Shown here piece after piece: positions 1 through 7,198 of a stretch of 64,000 nt of DNA; within the stretch, counting starts at the first letter, position 1, and every line of letters starts with the position of its first letter. The translations under genes and the position numbers were made by a program. Source of the stretch: an uncultured Clostridium sp. (GTDB lineage: Bacteria > Bacillota > Clostridia > Oscillospirales > Acutalibacteraceae); the NCBI GenBank assembly GCA_902471875.1, contig CABRLN010000004.1, positions 1-64,000 on the forward strand, given 5' to 3'. The notes beneath the pieces are model-generated. The model made no database searches. It worked only from the letters and a program-made list of their open reading frames with translations, and was not told the origin of the DNA.

Positions 1-151
1 ACTTTTGAAAAAGTTTAATCAAAACTTTTAAGTGTGTTACAAAAGGTTAGCTCGCTAAATCATAATTTTACAATTAATGTTGAATATAACAGCTGTGGGT
101 ATATTATAAAAATAACTCAAATAAGCTGATTTTATAAATTATTTAGATTGG

Positions 152-1090
152 ATGTTGCTTATGTTTAATGGAGATTTTTTTACATTTTTAAAGCCTAAAA
201 ATGAATTAGAAAAAATTCCTGCTGATAAATCAACAGAAGAGGCAAAGCCTTATATACCTGACGCGTTGTGGGTAAAATGTCCAAAGTGTAAGCGTATGGT
301 ACTGGCTACAGATTTAGATGATAATAGCAGAGTTTGTACACAGTGTAATCATCATTTTAGAATAACTGCAAGGCAAAGAGTTGAAATGATTTGTGACAAG
401 AACAGCTTTGTTGAAATGGATGCTGATATGGTGTCAAAAAATATAATAGGATTTCCTGACTATAACCGCAAGCTTGCTGCTGCTAAAAACAGAAGCGGTG
501 AAAACGAATCGGTTATAACAGGTACTTGTACAATTAACGGCTATAAAACAGTAATTTTTATTATGGATCCGGGCTTTATTATGGGTTCAATGGGCACCGT
601 AACAGGTGAGAAGATTACCAGAGCCTTTGAATATGCTACAGAAAATAATATGCCTGTTGTTGCTTTTACATTGGCAGGCGGCGCAAGAATGCAAGAGGGC
701 ATTTTGTCGCTTATGCAAATGGCAAAAACAAGCGGAGCCGTTAAAAGACATAGTGATGCGGGTTTGCTTTATATAACAGTTTTAACAGACCCTACTACAG
801 GCGGTGTAACAGCCAGCTTTGCTATGGAAGGTGACATAATATTATCAGAGCCGGGTGCATTGGTTGCTTTTGCAGGTCCTAGAGTAATTGAGCAAACAAT
901 TCGTCAAAAGCTTCCTAAGGATTTTCAAACAGCTGAGTTTTTACAGGACAAAGGCTTTGTTGATGCCATTGTTGACAGACGTGAAATGAAAAATACTCTT
1001 GCTAAGCTTTTAGCATTGCATGGTGTTGAAAAAATTACGGTTTTTGATGTTGAATCCGACAAGGAGGTTGAAAACAATGAGAGCGTTTGA
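152..1090 (+). CDS. accD: Acetyl-CoA carboxylase carboxyltransferase, beta subunit
   Basis: Makes, with AccA, the carboxyltransferase half of acetyl-CoA carboxylase, which moves CO2 from carboxybiotin to acetyl-CoA to give malonyl-CoA for fatty acid synthesis in the cytoplasm. The protein is 312 residues. It has the N-terminal four-cysteine zinc ribbon (CPKC near residues 43-46, CTQC near 62-65) and a crotonase-like core with GGARMQEG and the TTGGV stretch. The start is uncertain: ATG at 152 and ATG at 161 both lack a good Shine-Dalgarno. Its 3' end overlaps accA by 14 bases, so the two are probably translationally coupled. The biotin carboxylase and biotin carrier genes are not in the window and may lie upstream. 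Nothing else is recognised in bases 1-151. Confidence 0.95.
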   Translation: MLLMFNGDFFTFLKPKNELEKIPADKSTEEAKPYIPDALWVKCPKCKRMVLATDLDDNSRVCTQCNHHFRITARQRVEMICDKNSFVEMDADMVSKNIIGFPDYNRKLAAAKNRSGENESVITGTCTINGYKTVIFIMDPGFIMGSMGTVTGEKITRAFEYATENNMPVVAFTLAGGARMQEGILSLMQMAKTSGAVKRHSDAGLLYITVLTDPTTGGVTASFAMEGDIILSEPGALVAFAGPRVIEQTIRQKLPKDFQTAEFLQDKGFVDAIVDRREMKNTLAKLLALHGVEKITVFDVESDKEVENNESV

Positions 1091-1898
1091 TAGAGTAACA
1101 GCGGCAAGGTCTGCCCAAAGATTAACAGCTTCTGACTTTATTCAGGCTTTATTTGGTGACAGCTTTTTTGAATTACATGGTGACAGACGTTATGCAGATG
1201 ATAAGGCTGTTAAGGCTGGTATTGCAACATTGGGAAATATGCCTGTAACAGTTATTGGACTTGACAAGGGTAAAAATACCAAAGAAAGATTAGAAAAAAA
1301 CTTTGGTTCTGCCCATCCTGAAGGTTACCGCAAATCATTAAGATTAATGAAACAGGCTGAAAAATTCAGACGTCCGGTACTGTGTTTTGTTGATACCAGT
1401 GGTGCGTTCTGCGGCATTGGAGCAGAAGAAAGAGGTCAGGGACAGGCTATTGCTGAAAATTTAATGGAAATGATGACATTAAAAACTCCCATTCTCTCAA
1501 TATTAATAGGTGAAGGCGGTAGCGGTGGTGCTTTGGCGCTTGCTGTTGCTAATGAGGTATGGATGCTGGAGAACTCTGTATATTCGGTAATTTCACCTGA
1601 AGGTTGTGCAAGCATTTTGTGGAAAGACCCTGCAAAAACGGCAGATGCTGCACAGTGTTTAAGGCTAACAGCAAATGATTTGTTTACAATGGATGTAATT
1701 GAAAGAATTATACGAGAACCTAAGTCGGTTGACAGTCCGCTGTTTGACAGTCTGCGTAATCTTATTACAAATACATTTGAAAAATATCTTGCAATGTCTA
1801 ATGATGAGCTTCTTGAAAATCGTTACAACCGATTTAGAAAGTTTGGTCAGACAACACAGGTGTTCACCTTTGACAGCGAAAGCGAAACAAACGAGTAA
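1077..1898 (+). CDS. accA: Acetyl-CoA carboxylase carboxyltransferase, alpha subunit
   Basis: Partner of AccD in the carboxyltransferase of acetyl-CoA carboxylase. The start is set at ATG 1077 because AAGGAGG lies at 1061-1067; a longer in-frame reading from 1020 has no such site and would run deep into accD. The resulting 273-residue protein is somewhat shorter than the Escherichia coli subunit. It carries the family hallmark GIGAEERGQGQA and the glycine-rich GEGGSGGALALA stretch of the acyl-CoA pocket. The preceding segment reads TSGAFCG where TPGAYPG is usual. A hairpin follows the stop codon, so accDA probably ends a transcript here. Confidence 0.96.
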   Translation: MRAFDRVTAARSAQRLTASDFIQALFGDSFFELHGDRRYADDKAVKAGIATLGNMPVTVIGLDKGKNTKERLEKNFGSAHPEGYRKSLRLMKQAEKFRRPVLCFVDTSGAFCGIGAEERGQGQAIAENLMEMMTLKTPILSILIGEGGSGGALALAVANEVWMLENSVYSVISPEGCASILWKDPAKTADAAQCLRLTANDLFTMDVIERIIREPKSVDSPLFDSLRNLITNTFEKYLAMSNDELLENRYNRFRKFGQTTQVFTFDSESETNE

Positions 1899-1928
1899 TT
1901 GTGAATAAATATGTTTATATATTAAAAC

Positions 1929-1965
1929 AACGGCAGTCTGTATTTTACAGTCTGCCGTTATTTGC
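1929..1965 (+). terminator. Hairpin after accA
   Basis: Thirteen-base arms at 1929-1941 and 1947-1959 pair with one T:T mismatch around a five-base loop. The following T-tract is weak. The site lies between convergent accA and sod, so it may stop both strands. Confidence 0.6.
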
Positions 1966-2015
1966 TTGTTTATAATAGCATTGTTCAAGCAGTAACATTC
2001 GTAAGGGGTAGAAAA

Positions 2016-2660
2016 TTATTCCTCAAGTGAAGTACTGCAAGCAATATAGTCACAAACCTTACTCCAGTCTGCTACTTTAAACCAGGCGTTTATGTATTCA
2101 TCTTTTTTGTTAACATACTGGTCCATAAAAGCGTGTTCCCACAGGTCTATAGCTACTATTGGTGAAACAATAGTTAGTGGAGGTGTGTTATTGTCTTGAG
2201 TATTGATTATTTGCAGAGTGCAGCTTTTGTTGCACACAAGCCAGGTAAAACCACTGCCGAAATTTCTTAGAGCACTTGCAAAGAATGCGGATTTCATATT
2301 TTCAAAATTACCAAAGGTGTTTTTTATTTGTGTCATAAGCTGTTGCGTCGGCATTCTCCCTCCGGGTATCATACTGTTAAAGTATATGTAATGGTTATAC
2401 AGACCGCCTGCATCGTGGTTAAGTTCTTTTCTTAATGCCGGAGGAAATGTGTCAGCATATGCTACCAATGCCTTTAAACTCCAGTCTTGATATTGAGGAA
2501 ATCTTGAAAGCAGAGTGTTAAGTCTGTCAACATAGTTTTGCATTATAACTGAATGGTGGGTTTTTAGCATATCTCCATCAATATACGGCTCAAGGTCTTC
2601 ATATCCGTAACTTAGCGGCGGTAGTTCAAAAGGATAATGTTCATTCATGTTAGTGTTCAT
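2016..2660 (-). CDS. Superoxide dismutase, Fe/Mn family
   Basis: Predicted to convert superoxide to hydrogen peroxide and oxygen in the cytoplasm. The 214-residue protein keeps the four metal ligands of the family: H35 (in LKTHH), H90 (in LYNHYIYFN), D172 and H176 (in DLWEHAF). Y43 of the YVDRLN motif is kept. The active-site glutamine of iron enzymes (AAQVWNH) is replaced by glycine (AGGLYNH), while a QD pair at 155-156 sits where manganese enzymes carry theirs, so Mn or mixed use is more likely than strict Fe. The two second-sphere histidines after the first ligand are Ile and Met here. Several short insertions are also unusual. The start has a Shine-Dalgarno about 14 bases away, so the exact start is less sure. 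Confidence 0.85.
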   Translation of the reverse strand: MNTNMNEHYPFELPPLSYGYEDLEPYIDGDMLKTHHSVIMQNYVDRLNTLLSRFPQYQDWSLKALVAYADTFPPALRKELNHDAGGLYNHYIYFNSMIPGGRMPTQQLMTQIKNTFGNFENMKSAFFASALRNFGSGFTWLVCNKSCTLQIINTQDNNTPPLTIVSPIVAIDLWEHAFMDQYVNKKDEYINAWFKVADWSKVCDYIACSTSLEE

Positions 2661-2732
2661 ATTAATATTAATCGCCCTTTCTTACATTTATACCCATATA
2701 CTATATGTTGGTTATCTAAAATATATTCTTTA

Positions 2733-2761
2733 TTGAATAAATAGTTGTAAAGGTGTATAAT
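2733..2761 (+). promoter_or_regulatory. Promoter of argJ
   Basis: TTGAAT at 2733-2738 and TATAAT at 2756-2761 are separated by 17 bases, a good housekeeping sigma match. It gives a leader of about 100 bases before argJ. Confidence 0.6.
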
Positions 2762-2869
2762 TAAAAACAATGTAAATTAGTATATTATTTAAATGCCTTG
2801 TTATCAATATAAGTAATATGTATTGAATTATGAAAAAATAAGGATGTAGTAATTTAAGGAGATATTTAT

Positions 2870-4096
2870 ATGAATTTAATAAAAATAGAAGGCGGTGTTT
2901 GTGCCGCTAAAGGATTTGCCGCTAATGGTCTTAACTGTGGTATTAATTCAAATAAAAACAAAAATGACCTTTGTCTTATTTTTAGTGACGTTATGTGTAA
3001 TGCTGCTGCTGTTTATACGCAAAACAAGGTAAAGGGTGCACCTATTGTGGTAACAAAAAGAAATCTTGAAAAGTCCGGTGGTAAGGCACAGGCTGTTATA
3101 GCAAATTCAAAAAATGCTAACACCTGTAATGCAGACGGAGAAGAGAAAGCAAACAAAATGTGTTGCTTGGCTGCAGAGGCTTTAAGTATAAAACCGGAAG
3201 AGGTTATTGTTGCATCTACAGGTGTAATAGGTCAGGTGTTGCCAATAGAACCTATTGAAAATTCTATTGATCAGCTTGCAGGCGGACTTTCTTATACAGG
3301 CAATGAAAAGGCCGCAACAGCTATTATGACTACCGATACAGTAAAAAAAGAAGTGGCAGTACAATTTGAACTTAACGGCAAAATCTGTACAGTTGGCGGA
3401 ATGGCTAAGGGCAGTGGAATGATTCACCCAAATATGGCAACAACACTTAACTTTGTTACAACTGATATTGCTATTTCTTCACAGCTTTTGCAAAAGGCAT
3501 TAGTGGATATTGTTAAGGTGACGTACAATTGTCTAAGTATAGACGGCGATACCTCTACAAACGATATGGTGTCAATTATGGCTAATGGTATGGCAAAAAA
3601 TCAAGTGATTACAACTGAAAATGAAGATTATCAGCTGTTTAAAAAGGCACTTTATGAGGTGCTTATGAATATGACTAAAATGCTTGCAAAGGACGGCGAG
3701 GGTGCTACAAAAATGATTGAATGTACCTGTGCAGGTGCTCCTGACCTTGATACAGCTATTGTTGTGGCAAAAAGTGTTATACGCTCTCCTCTTTTAAAAT
3801 GTGCTATATTTGGTAGTGATGCTAACTGGGGAAGAATTTTGTGTGCTATAGGGTATGCTGAGGCTGATTTTGACATTATGAAGGTAGATGTTGATATACG
3901 TTCAGATAAAGGCACAATTGCTGTTTGCAGAAACGGATCAGGTGTTGAGTTTTCTGAAGATGAGGCAAAAACTATTCTTTTAGAAAACGAAATATATATT
4001 GATATTAACCTTAATAGTGGCAGTATATCTGCTAAAGCTTGGGGTTGTGATCTTACTTATGATTATGTAAAAATTAACGGTGACTATAGGTCGTAA
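2870..4096 (+). CDS. argJ: Bifunctional ornithine acetyltransferase / N-acetylglutamate synthase
   Basis: Transfers the acetyl group of N-acetylornithine to glutamate, recycling it in arginine synthesis; bifunctional forms also use acetyl-CoA. The 408-residue length matches the family. The self-cleavage segment AKGSGMIHPNMATTLNF is present, with T191 as the predicted new N-terminal nucleophile of the beta chain. The more common ATM triplet is ATT here. The start has AAGGAG at 2856-2861. No other arginine gene is next to it, and a terminator follows, so it is a single-gene unit in this window. Sequence alone cannot tell mono- from bifunctional forms. Confidence 0.95.
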   Translation: MNLIKIEGGVCAAKGFAANGLNCGINSNKNKNDLCLIFSDVMCNAAAVYTQNKVKGAPIVVTKRNLEKSGGKAQAVIANSKNANTCNADGEEKANKMCCLAAEALSIKPEEVIVASTGVIGQVLPIEPIENSIDQLAGGLSYTGNEKAATAIMTTDTVKKEVAVQFELNGKICTVGGMAKGSGMIHPNMATTLNFVTTDIAISSQLLQKALVDIVKVTYNCLSIDGDTSTNDMVSIMANGMAKNQVITTENEDYQLFKKALYEVLMNMTKMLAKDGEGATKMIECTCAGAPDLDTAIVVAKSVIRSPLLKCAIFGSDANWGRILCAIGYAEADFDIMKVDVDIRSDKGTIAVCRNGSGVEFSEDEAKTILLENEIYIDINLNSGSISAKAWGCDLTYDYVKINGDYRS

Positions 4097-4200
4097 GTAA
4101 TATTTGAAGAAAATAAATTGTATTGATATATTGTCAAGAAAGCATATTTTTAGCTTAATATACATATATCTTATTTTATCAGAATAGTTAAATGTGCATT

Positions 4201-4240
4201 AAAAGTAGCTGTTTGTTTTAATAAACGGCTACTTTTATTA
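4201..4240 (+). terminator. Terminator of argJ
   Basis: Arms at 4201-4214 and 4223-4236 pair fully with one G:U and start with A-run/T-run ends typical of intrinsic terminators. Confidence 0.75.
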
Positions 4241-4302
4241 AATTATCACAAAATATTAAACCTCACATAATATGTTATAAACTAATGTGGAGGGAAGATA
4301 TT

Positions 4303-5106
4303 ATGTCTGAATATTCTGAATTTAAACCAAACGACGACTGTCCTAAAGAGTCAGTTTGCATTGACGCTTACAGAGTTTACGACAGCTGTGGCGATAAGAA
4401 TTGCCTAGAGGATTTACCGGTTTTCTTTACCCAGCCGTCGCAAATAATTATTGACAAGGCAAATAATATTAGAATTAAGGATGTTGAGGTTATTACGGTT
4501 TATATCGATTTGGAGCCGGTACCGTTTCATAGGGGCTTTTACAGTGTTGATATGACTTATTTCTTTGAAGTAGAGCTTGACGCCTTTATGGCACCGGCAG
4601 CTATGCCTGTATGTGTAAAAGGCTGTGCCGTATTTAACAAAAAGGTTGTACTTTATGGAAGTGAAGGTAATGTTAAGATATTTAGCTCTGATTTTACTTT
4701 AAATGATCCTGATATGCAGAATGCACCAAGTAAAAATCTACCTAAAGCTACTGTACAGGTTGCAAAACCAATAGGTTTAAGTGCAAGTTTTGCACCAACA
4801 CCATGCTCTTGCACACCTTGCTGCAGAATTCCAAAATGCATTATTAATAGATTTGGAGGAGAGTTCTGCCCTGAACCATCTAAAAATGTTCTTATAACTA
4901 TTGGTATTTTTACTATTGTTCAAATAGAAAGAAATGTGCAAATGCTTGTACCAACTTACGATTTTTGTATACCGCATAAAGAGTGTGCTACAAGTTCTGA
5001 TGATCCTTGTGAGATGTTTGAACGTATTGAATTTCCTACTGAAGAATTTTTCCCTCCAAAAGTAACAGATATTAATAATGACTGCGACCATTGTGGAAGG
5101 CATTAG
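4303..5106 (+). CDS. Cysteine-rich protein of unknown function
   Basis: A 267-residue protein without signal peptide or membrane segment. It has about 17 cysteines, clustered near the N-terminus (DSCGDKNCLEDL), in the middle (PCSCTPCCR) and at the extreme C-terminus (DCDHCGRH). The body looks like beta-rich domains. The start at 4303 is chosen because GGAGGG sits at 4289-4294; the longer frame from 4285 begins upstream of that site. I recall similar Cys-rich proteins as conserved hypotheticals of sporulating Clostridia, and a spore-surface role is possible, but nothing in the sequence proves it. It stands alone between argJ and the ATPase operon. Confidence 0.7.
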   Translation: MSEYSEFKPNDDCPKESVCIDAYRVYDSCGDKNCLEDLPVFFTQPSQIIIDKANNIRIKDVEVITVYIDLEPVPFHRGFYSVDMTYFFEVELDAFMAPAAMPVCVKGCAVFNKKVVLYGSEGNVKIFSSDFTLNDPDMQNAPSKNLPKATVQVAKPIGLSASFAPTPCSCTPCCRIPKCIINRFGGEFCPEPSKNVLITIGIFTIVQIERNVQMLVPTYDFCIPHKECATSSDDPCEMFERIEFPTEEFFPPKVTDINNDCDHCGRH

Positions 5107-5218
5107 CAAATATAAATGAATATTAAAGTCAGTTAAAAGTTTAATTAATCAAAAGTAGTTGCCTTTATAAATTATTTAAAAAGACTTTGTTTTAAGACGG
5201 CAGCAAATTATAATTTAC

Positions 5219-5260
5219 TATTAGGGTGTATTTAACTTAATAAATACACCCTAATAATTT
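5219..5260. terminator. Perfect 16-bp hairpin after the Cys-rich gene
   Basis: Arms 5219-5234 and 5241-5256 are perfect reverse complements with a six-base loop. It lies downstream of the plus-strand Cys-rich gene and also at the end of the possible minus-strand small ORF, so it could serve both strands. Flanking T-tracts are modest. Confidence 0.6.
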
Positions 5261-5367
5261 GGTTTCATTTTATTAATGCAAAGTTTATTACTGATTAATA
5301 ATTTATACAAATTTGTAGGATAATATATAAACATAATAAATAACAAAAATAAGAGTACAAAGTTCAT
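5251..5367 (-). CDS. Possible 38-residue membrane peptide
   Basis: A minus-strand frame from ATG at 5367 to TAG at 5251 encodes 38 residues. The first 16 or so are almost all hydrophobic (MNFVLLFLLFIMFIYY), fitting one membrane span, followed by a short basic tail ending KMKPNY. A GGGAG Shine-Dalgarno lies nine bases upstream. A TATAAT-like -10 is at 5446-5451 on the same strand, and a hairpin (5393-5426) sits between it and the frame. I do not recognise the peptide. The AT-rich sequence makes chance hydrophobic frames common, so this is a candidate only. Confidence 0.35.
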   Translation of the reverse strand: MNFVLLFLLFIMFIYYPTNLYKLLISNKLCINKMKPNY

Positions 5368-5392
5368 TTTTTATCTCCCTTTTAATATATTT

Positions 5393-5429
5393 AAAGAGAA
5401 GGCTCATTTAAGTGGGCCTTCTCTTTTTT
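5393..5429 (+). terminator. Strong intrinsic terminator with no recognised gene before it
   Basis: Fourteen-base arms at 5393-5406 and 5413-5426 pair with one G:U, followed by a run of six T on the plus strand. No plus-strand gene ends nearby: the Cys-rich gene already has a hairpin at 5219-5256. Read on the minus strand it is a leader hairpin just upstream of the possible small ORF. Confidence 0.6.
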
Positions 5430-5656
5430 GTAAATTTATGTTTTTATTATAATTGTGTTTTAGTTGAAAAAAATACAAAAAATACATTTATTTAGTTAAT
5501 TAAAATGCAGTTTTTGTTATAAAAAATTGCATAATGACTATTGTTCAGTTTTAAAATAAGTAATTTGTAATAAAATTATTTATTTTGTCATAATAAATTA
5601 AATAATAGTTATAAATAATATAAATTATGTATTTTCTTAAAGAATGATTATTTTAC

Positions 5657-5685
5657 TTGAAATAAAGGGCAATAAGTGGTAAAAT
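5657..5685 (+). promoter_or_regulatory. Promoter of the V-type ATPase operon
   Basis: TTGAAA at 5657-5662 and TAAAAT at 5680-5685 are 17 bases apart. The predicted transcript begins near 5692. Confidence 0.65.
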
Positions 5686-5692
5686 CATATTC

Positions 5693-5713
5693 GTAAGTTG
5701 TGCTGAAACTTAC
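5693..5713 (+). promoter_or_regulatory. Hairpin at the 5' end of the ATPase transcript
   Basis: GTAAGTT at 5693-5699 pairs perfectly with AACTTAC at 5707-5713. It falls at the predicted transcript start, where a 5' stem can protect an mRNA from decay. The role is inferred. Confidence 0.4.
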
Positions 5714-5776
5714 AAGATAGAAGTATGTAAGTATAGGCTTGACTTATTTAAAGTTTTAATGTATGGAGGTAATTAA

Positions 5777-6088
5777 ATGCAAGATATGTTGTCTAAAATT
5801 GTCAATATGGACGAAAAGGTTCGTATTGAAACAAAACAGGCAGAACAGCGCAAGGCTGACTCTTATAAAAAGATAGCCAAGAAAAAGGACGACATTTATA
5901 ATGATTACATTAGCCGTGCACGAGAAAGAATAAAAAAGAACGAGATTGTAGAGCGTGCTGCAGCTGAGAAAAAGTGGCAGGAGCTTGAAGTTGCACAAAA
6001 AAAATGTTTGGACACACTTGAAAAGTCTTATGCTAAAAGCGGTCAGTTGTGGATAAACACTATTGTTGATAATGTTATTAATTCTTAA
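5777..6088 (+). CDS. V-type ATPase peripheral-stalk subunit (G/H-like)
   Basis: A 103-residue, highly charged protein predicted to be almost wholly alpha-helical coiled coil, rich in Lys, Glu, Gln and Arg. This fits the small stalk subunit that pairs with subunit E to hold the catalytic head against the membrane sector. Identification rests on composition, length and position as first gene of the operon rather than on a sharp motif. The start has GGAGG at 5765-5769. Subunit C follows 33 bases later. Confidence 0.75.
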   Translation: MQDMLSKIVNMDEKVRIETKQAEQRKADSYKKIAKKKDDIYNDYISRARERIKKNEIVERAAAEKKWQELEVAQKKCLDTLEKSYAKSGQLWINTIVDNVINS

Positions 6089-6121
6089 TTTTTTATTCAT
6101 TTCACAAAAGGAGGGATAGGT

Positions 6122-7159
6122 GTGGCGTTAGCATATGCTTCAAATGCCATTTTCTCAAAAGCAAGAGCAATGTATGGCAAGCGTTTAAAAGAAAACGATT
6201 ATGCCAAGCTGCTTTCTTGCACCACGGTACCCGAAATTTTGTCTTGTCTGAAAAGTATTGAAAAATATGCACCGTTGCTTAATAAGCTTAGCGAGAAGGA
6301 TATACACAGAGGACAGCTTGAAGAAGTTTTAAGACAACAGCTTTTTCAGGATTATGAATCTCTTTGCAGATACGAAATAACAGTTGGTGAGGATTTTTCA
6401 AAATATACCCTTATGAAGGCTGAGATAGGTCAAATTATGAACTTTCTTACCTTGCTTAACGGCGGAAATCCCCATGATTTTTATAGTACATTGCCTAAAT
6501 TTTTTTTAAAGATTTCGTCAATTAACTTGGCAGCTATGTCAAATGTTAATAATTATGATGAGTTTTTAAATGTGCTGGGAAAGTCAGTTTATGCTAAAAT
6601 ATTGGCACCATTTAAACCGAAAAATGGTGAACTTGTTAATTTGTCAGACGTTGAAAATGCTCTTTATAACCATATGTTTAAAACAGTGTATGAAATTATT
6701 AATAAAACAAGCGGTGCAGAGCGAAATGATCTTAGAAAAATATTTGACACAGAAATTGATTTGCGTAATTTTTCAAGAATTTTAAGATTAAAAAAATACT
6801 ACAAGCTTGAAGCTGACGAAATAAGAAAACAACTGTTGCCGTTTGGTTCTTTAAAAGAAAAACAGTTAGATATGTTGTGCAATGCACAGGACTCAAAGGA
6901 GCTTTTTGCATTAATGCAGCAAACGTCGGCAGGAAGAATTATTTCTAAGCTGGAGTACAGTTTTTCTTGCGAAATACCTCGCAGGGCCTTGTACGAAGAA
7001 AGCTACAAGCGTATGTATTTTTCGGTAAATCCTTCGGTTGTGCTGGTTGCATATTATGCTTTGGCAGAAACTGAAACTGATAATATTATTCATATAATTG
7101 AAGGGGTGCGTTATAATGTTGACCCCGAAAAGGTTAAAAGCCTGCTTATTTATAAATAA
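6122..7159 (+). CDS. ntpC: V-type ATPase subunit C (central-shaft socket, subunit d-like)
   Basis: A 345-residue, mostly helical protein that links the central rotor shaft to the membrane c-ring in bacterial V-type ATPases. The opening ALAYASNAIFSKARAMYGKRL and the repeated three-part helical layout match the family. It begins with GTG at 6122, with AAGGAGGGA at 6108-6116. It is the second gene of the operon, between the stalk subunit and the membrane subunit I, which is the usual neighbourhood. Confidence 0.88.
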   Translation: MALAYASNAIFSKARAMYGKRLKENDYAKLLSCTTVPEILSCLKSIEKYAPLLNKLSEKDIHRGQLEEVLRQQLFQDYESLCRYEITVGEDFSKYTLMKAEIGQIMNFLTLLNGGNPHDFYSTLPKFFLKISSINLAAMSNVNNYDEFLNVLGKSVYAKILAPFKPKNGELVNLSDVENALYNHMFKTVYEIINKTSGAERNDLRKIFDTEIDLRNFSRILRLKKYYKLEADEIRKQLLPFGSLKEKQLDMLCNAQDSKELFALMQQTSAGRIISKLEYSFSCEIPRRALYEESYKRMYFSVNPSVVLVAYYALAETETDNIIHIIEGVRYNVDPEKVKSLLIYK

Positions 7160-7198
7160 TATTATTATGAACTGTAAATTAAGAAGGGAGGAAATGAA

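Noticed and set aside
1665..1988. 107-codon minus-strand frame opposite the accA end
   Set aside because: Shadow of accA; runs through the terminator hairpin and has no ribosome site.
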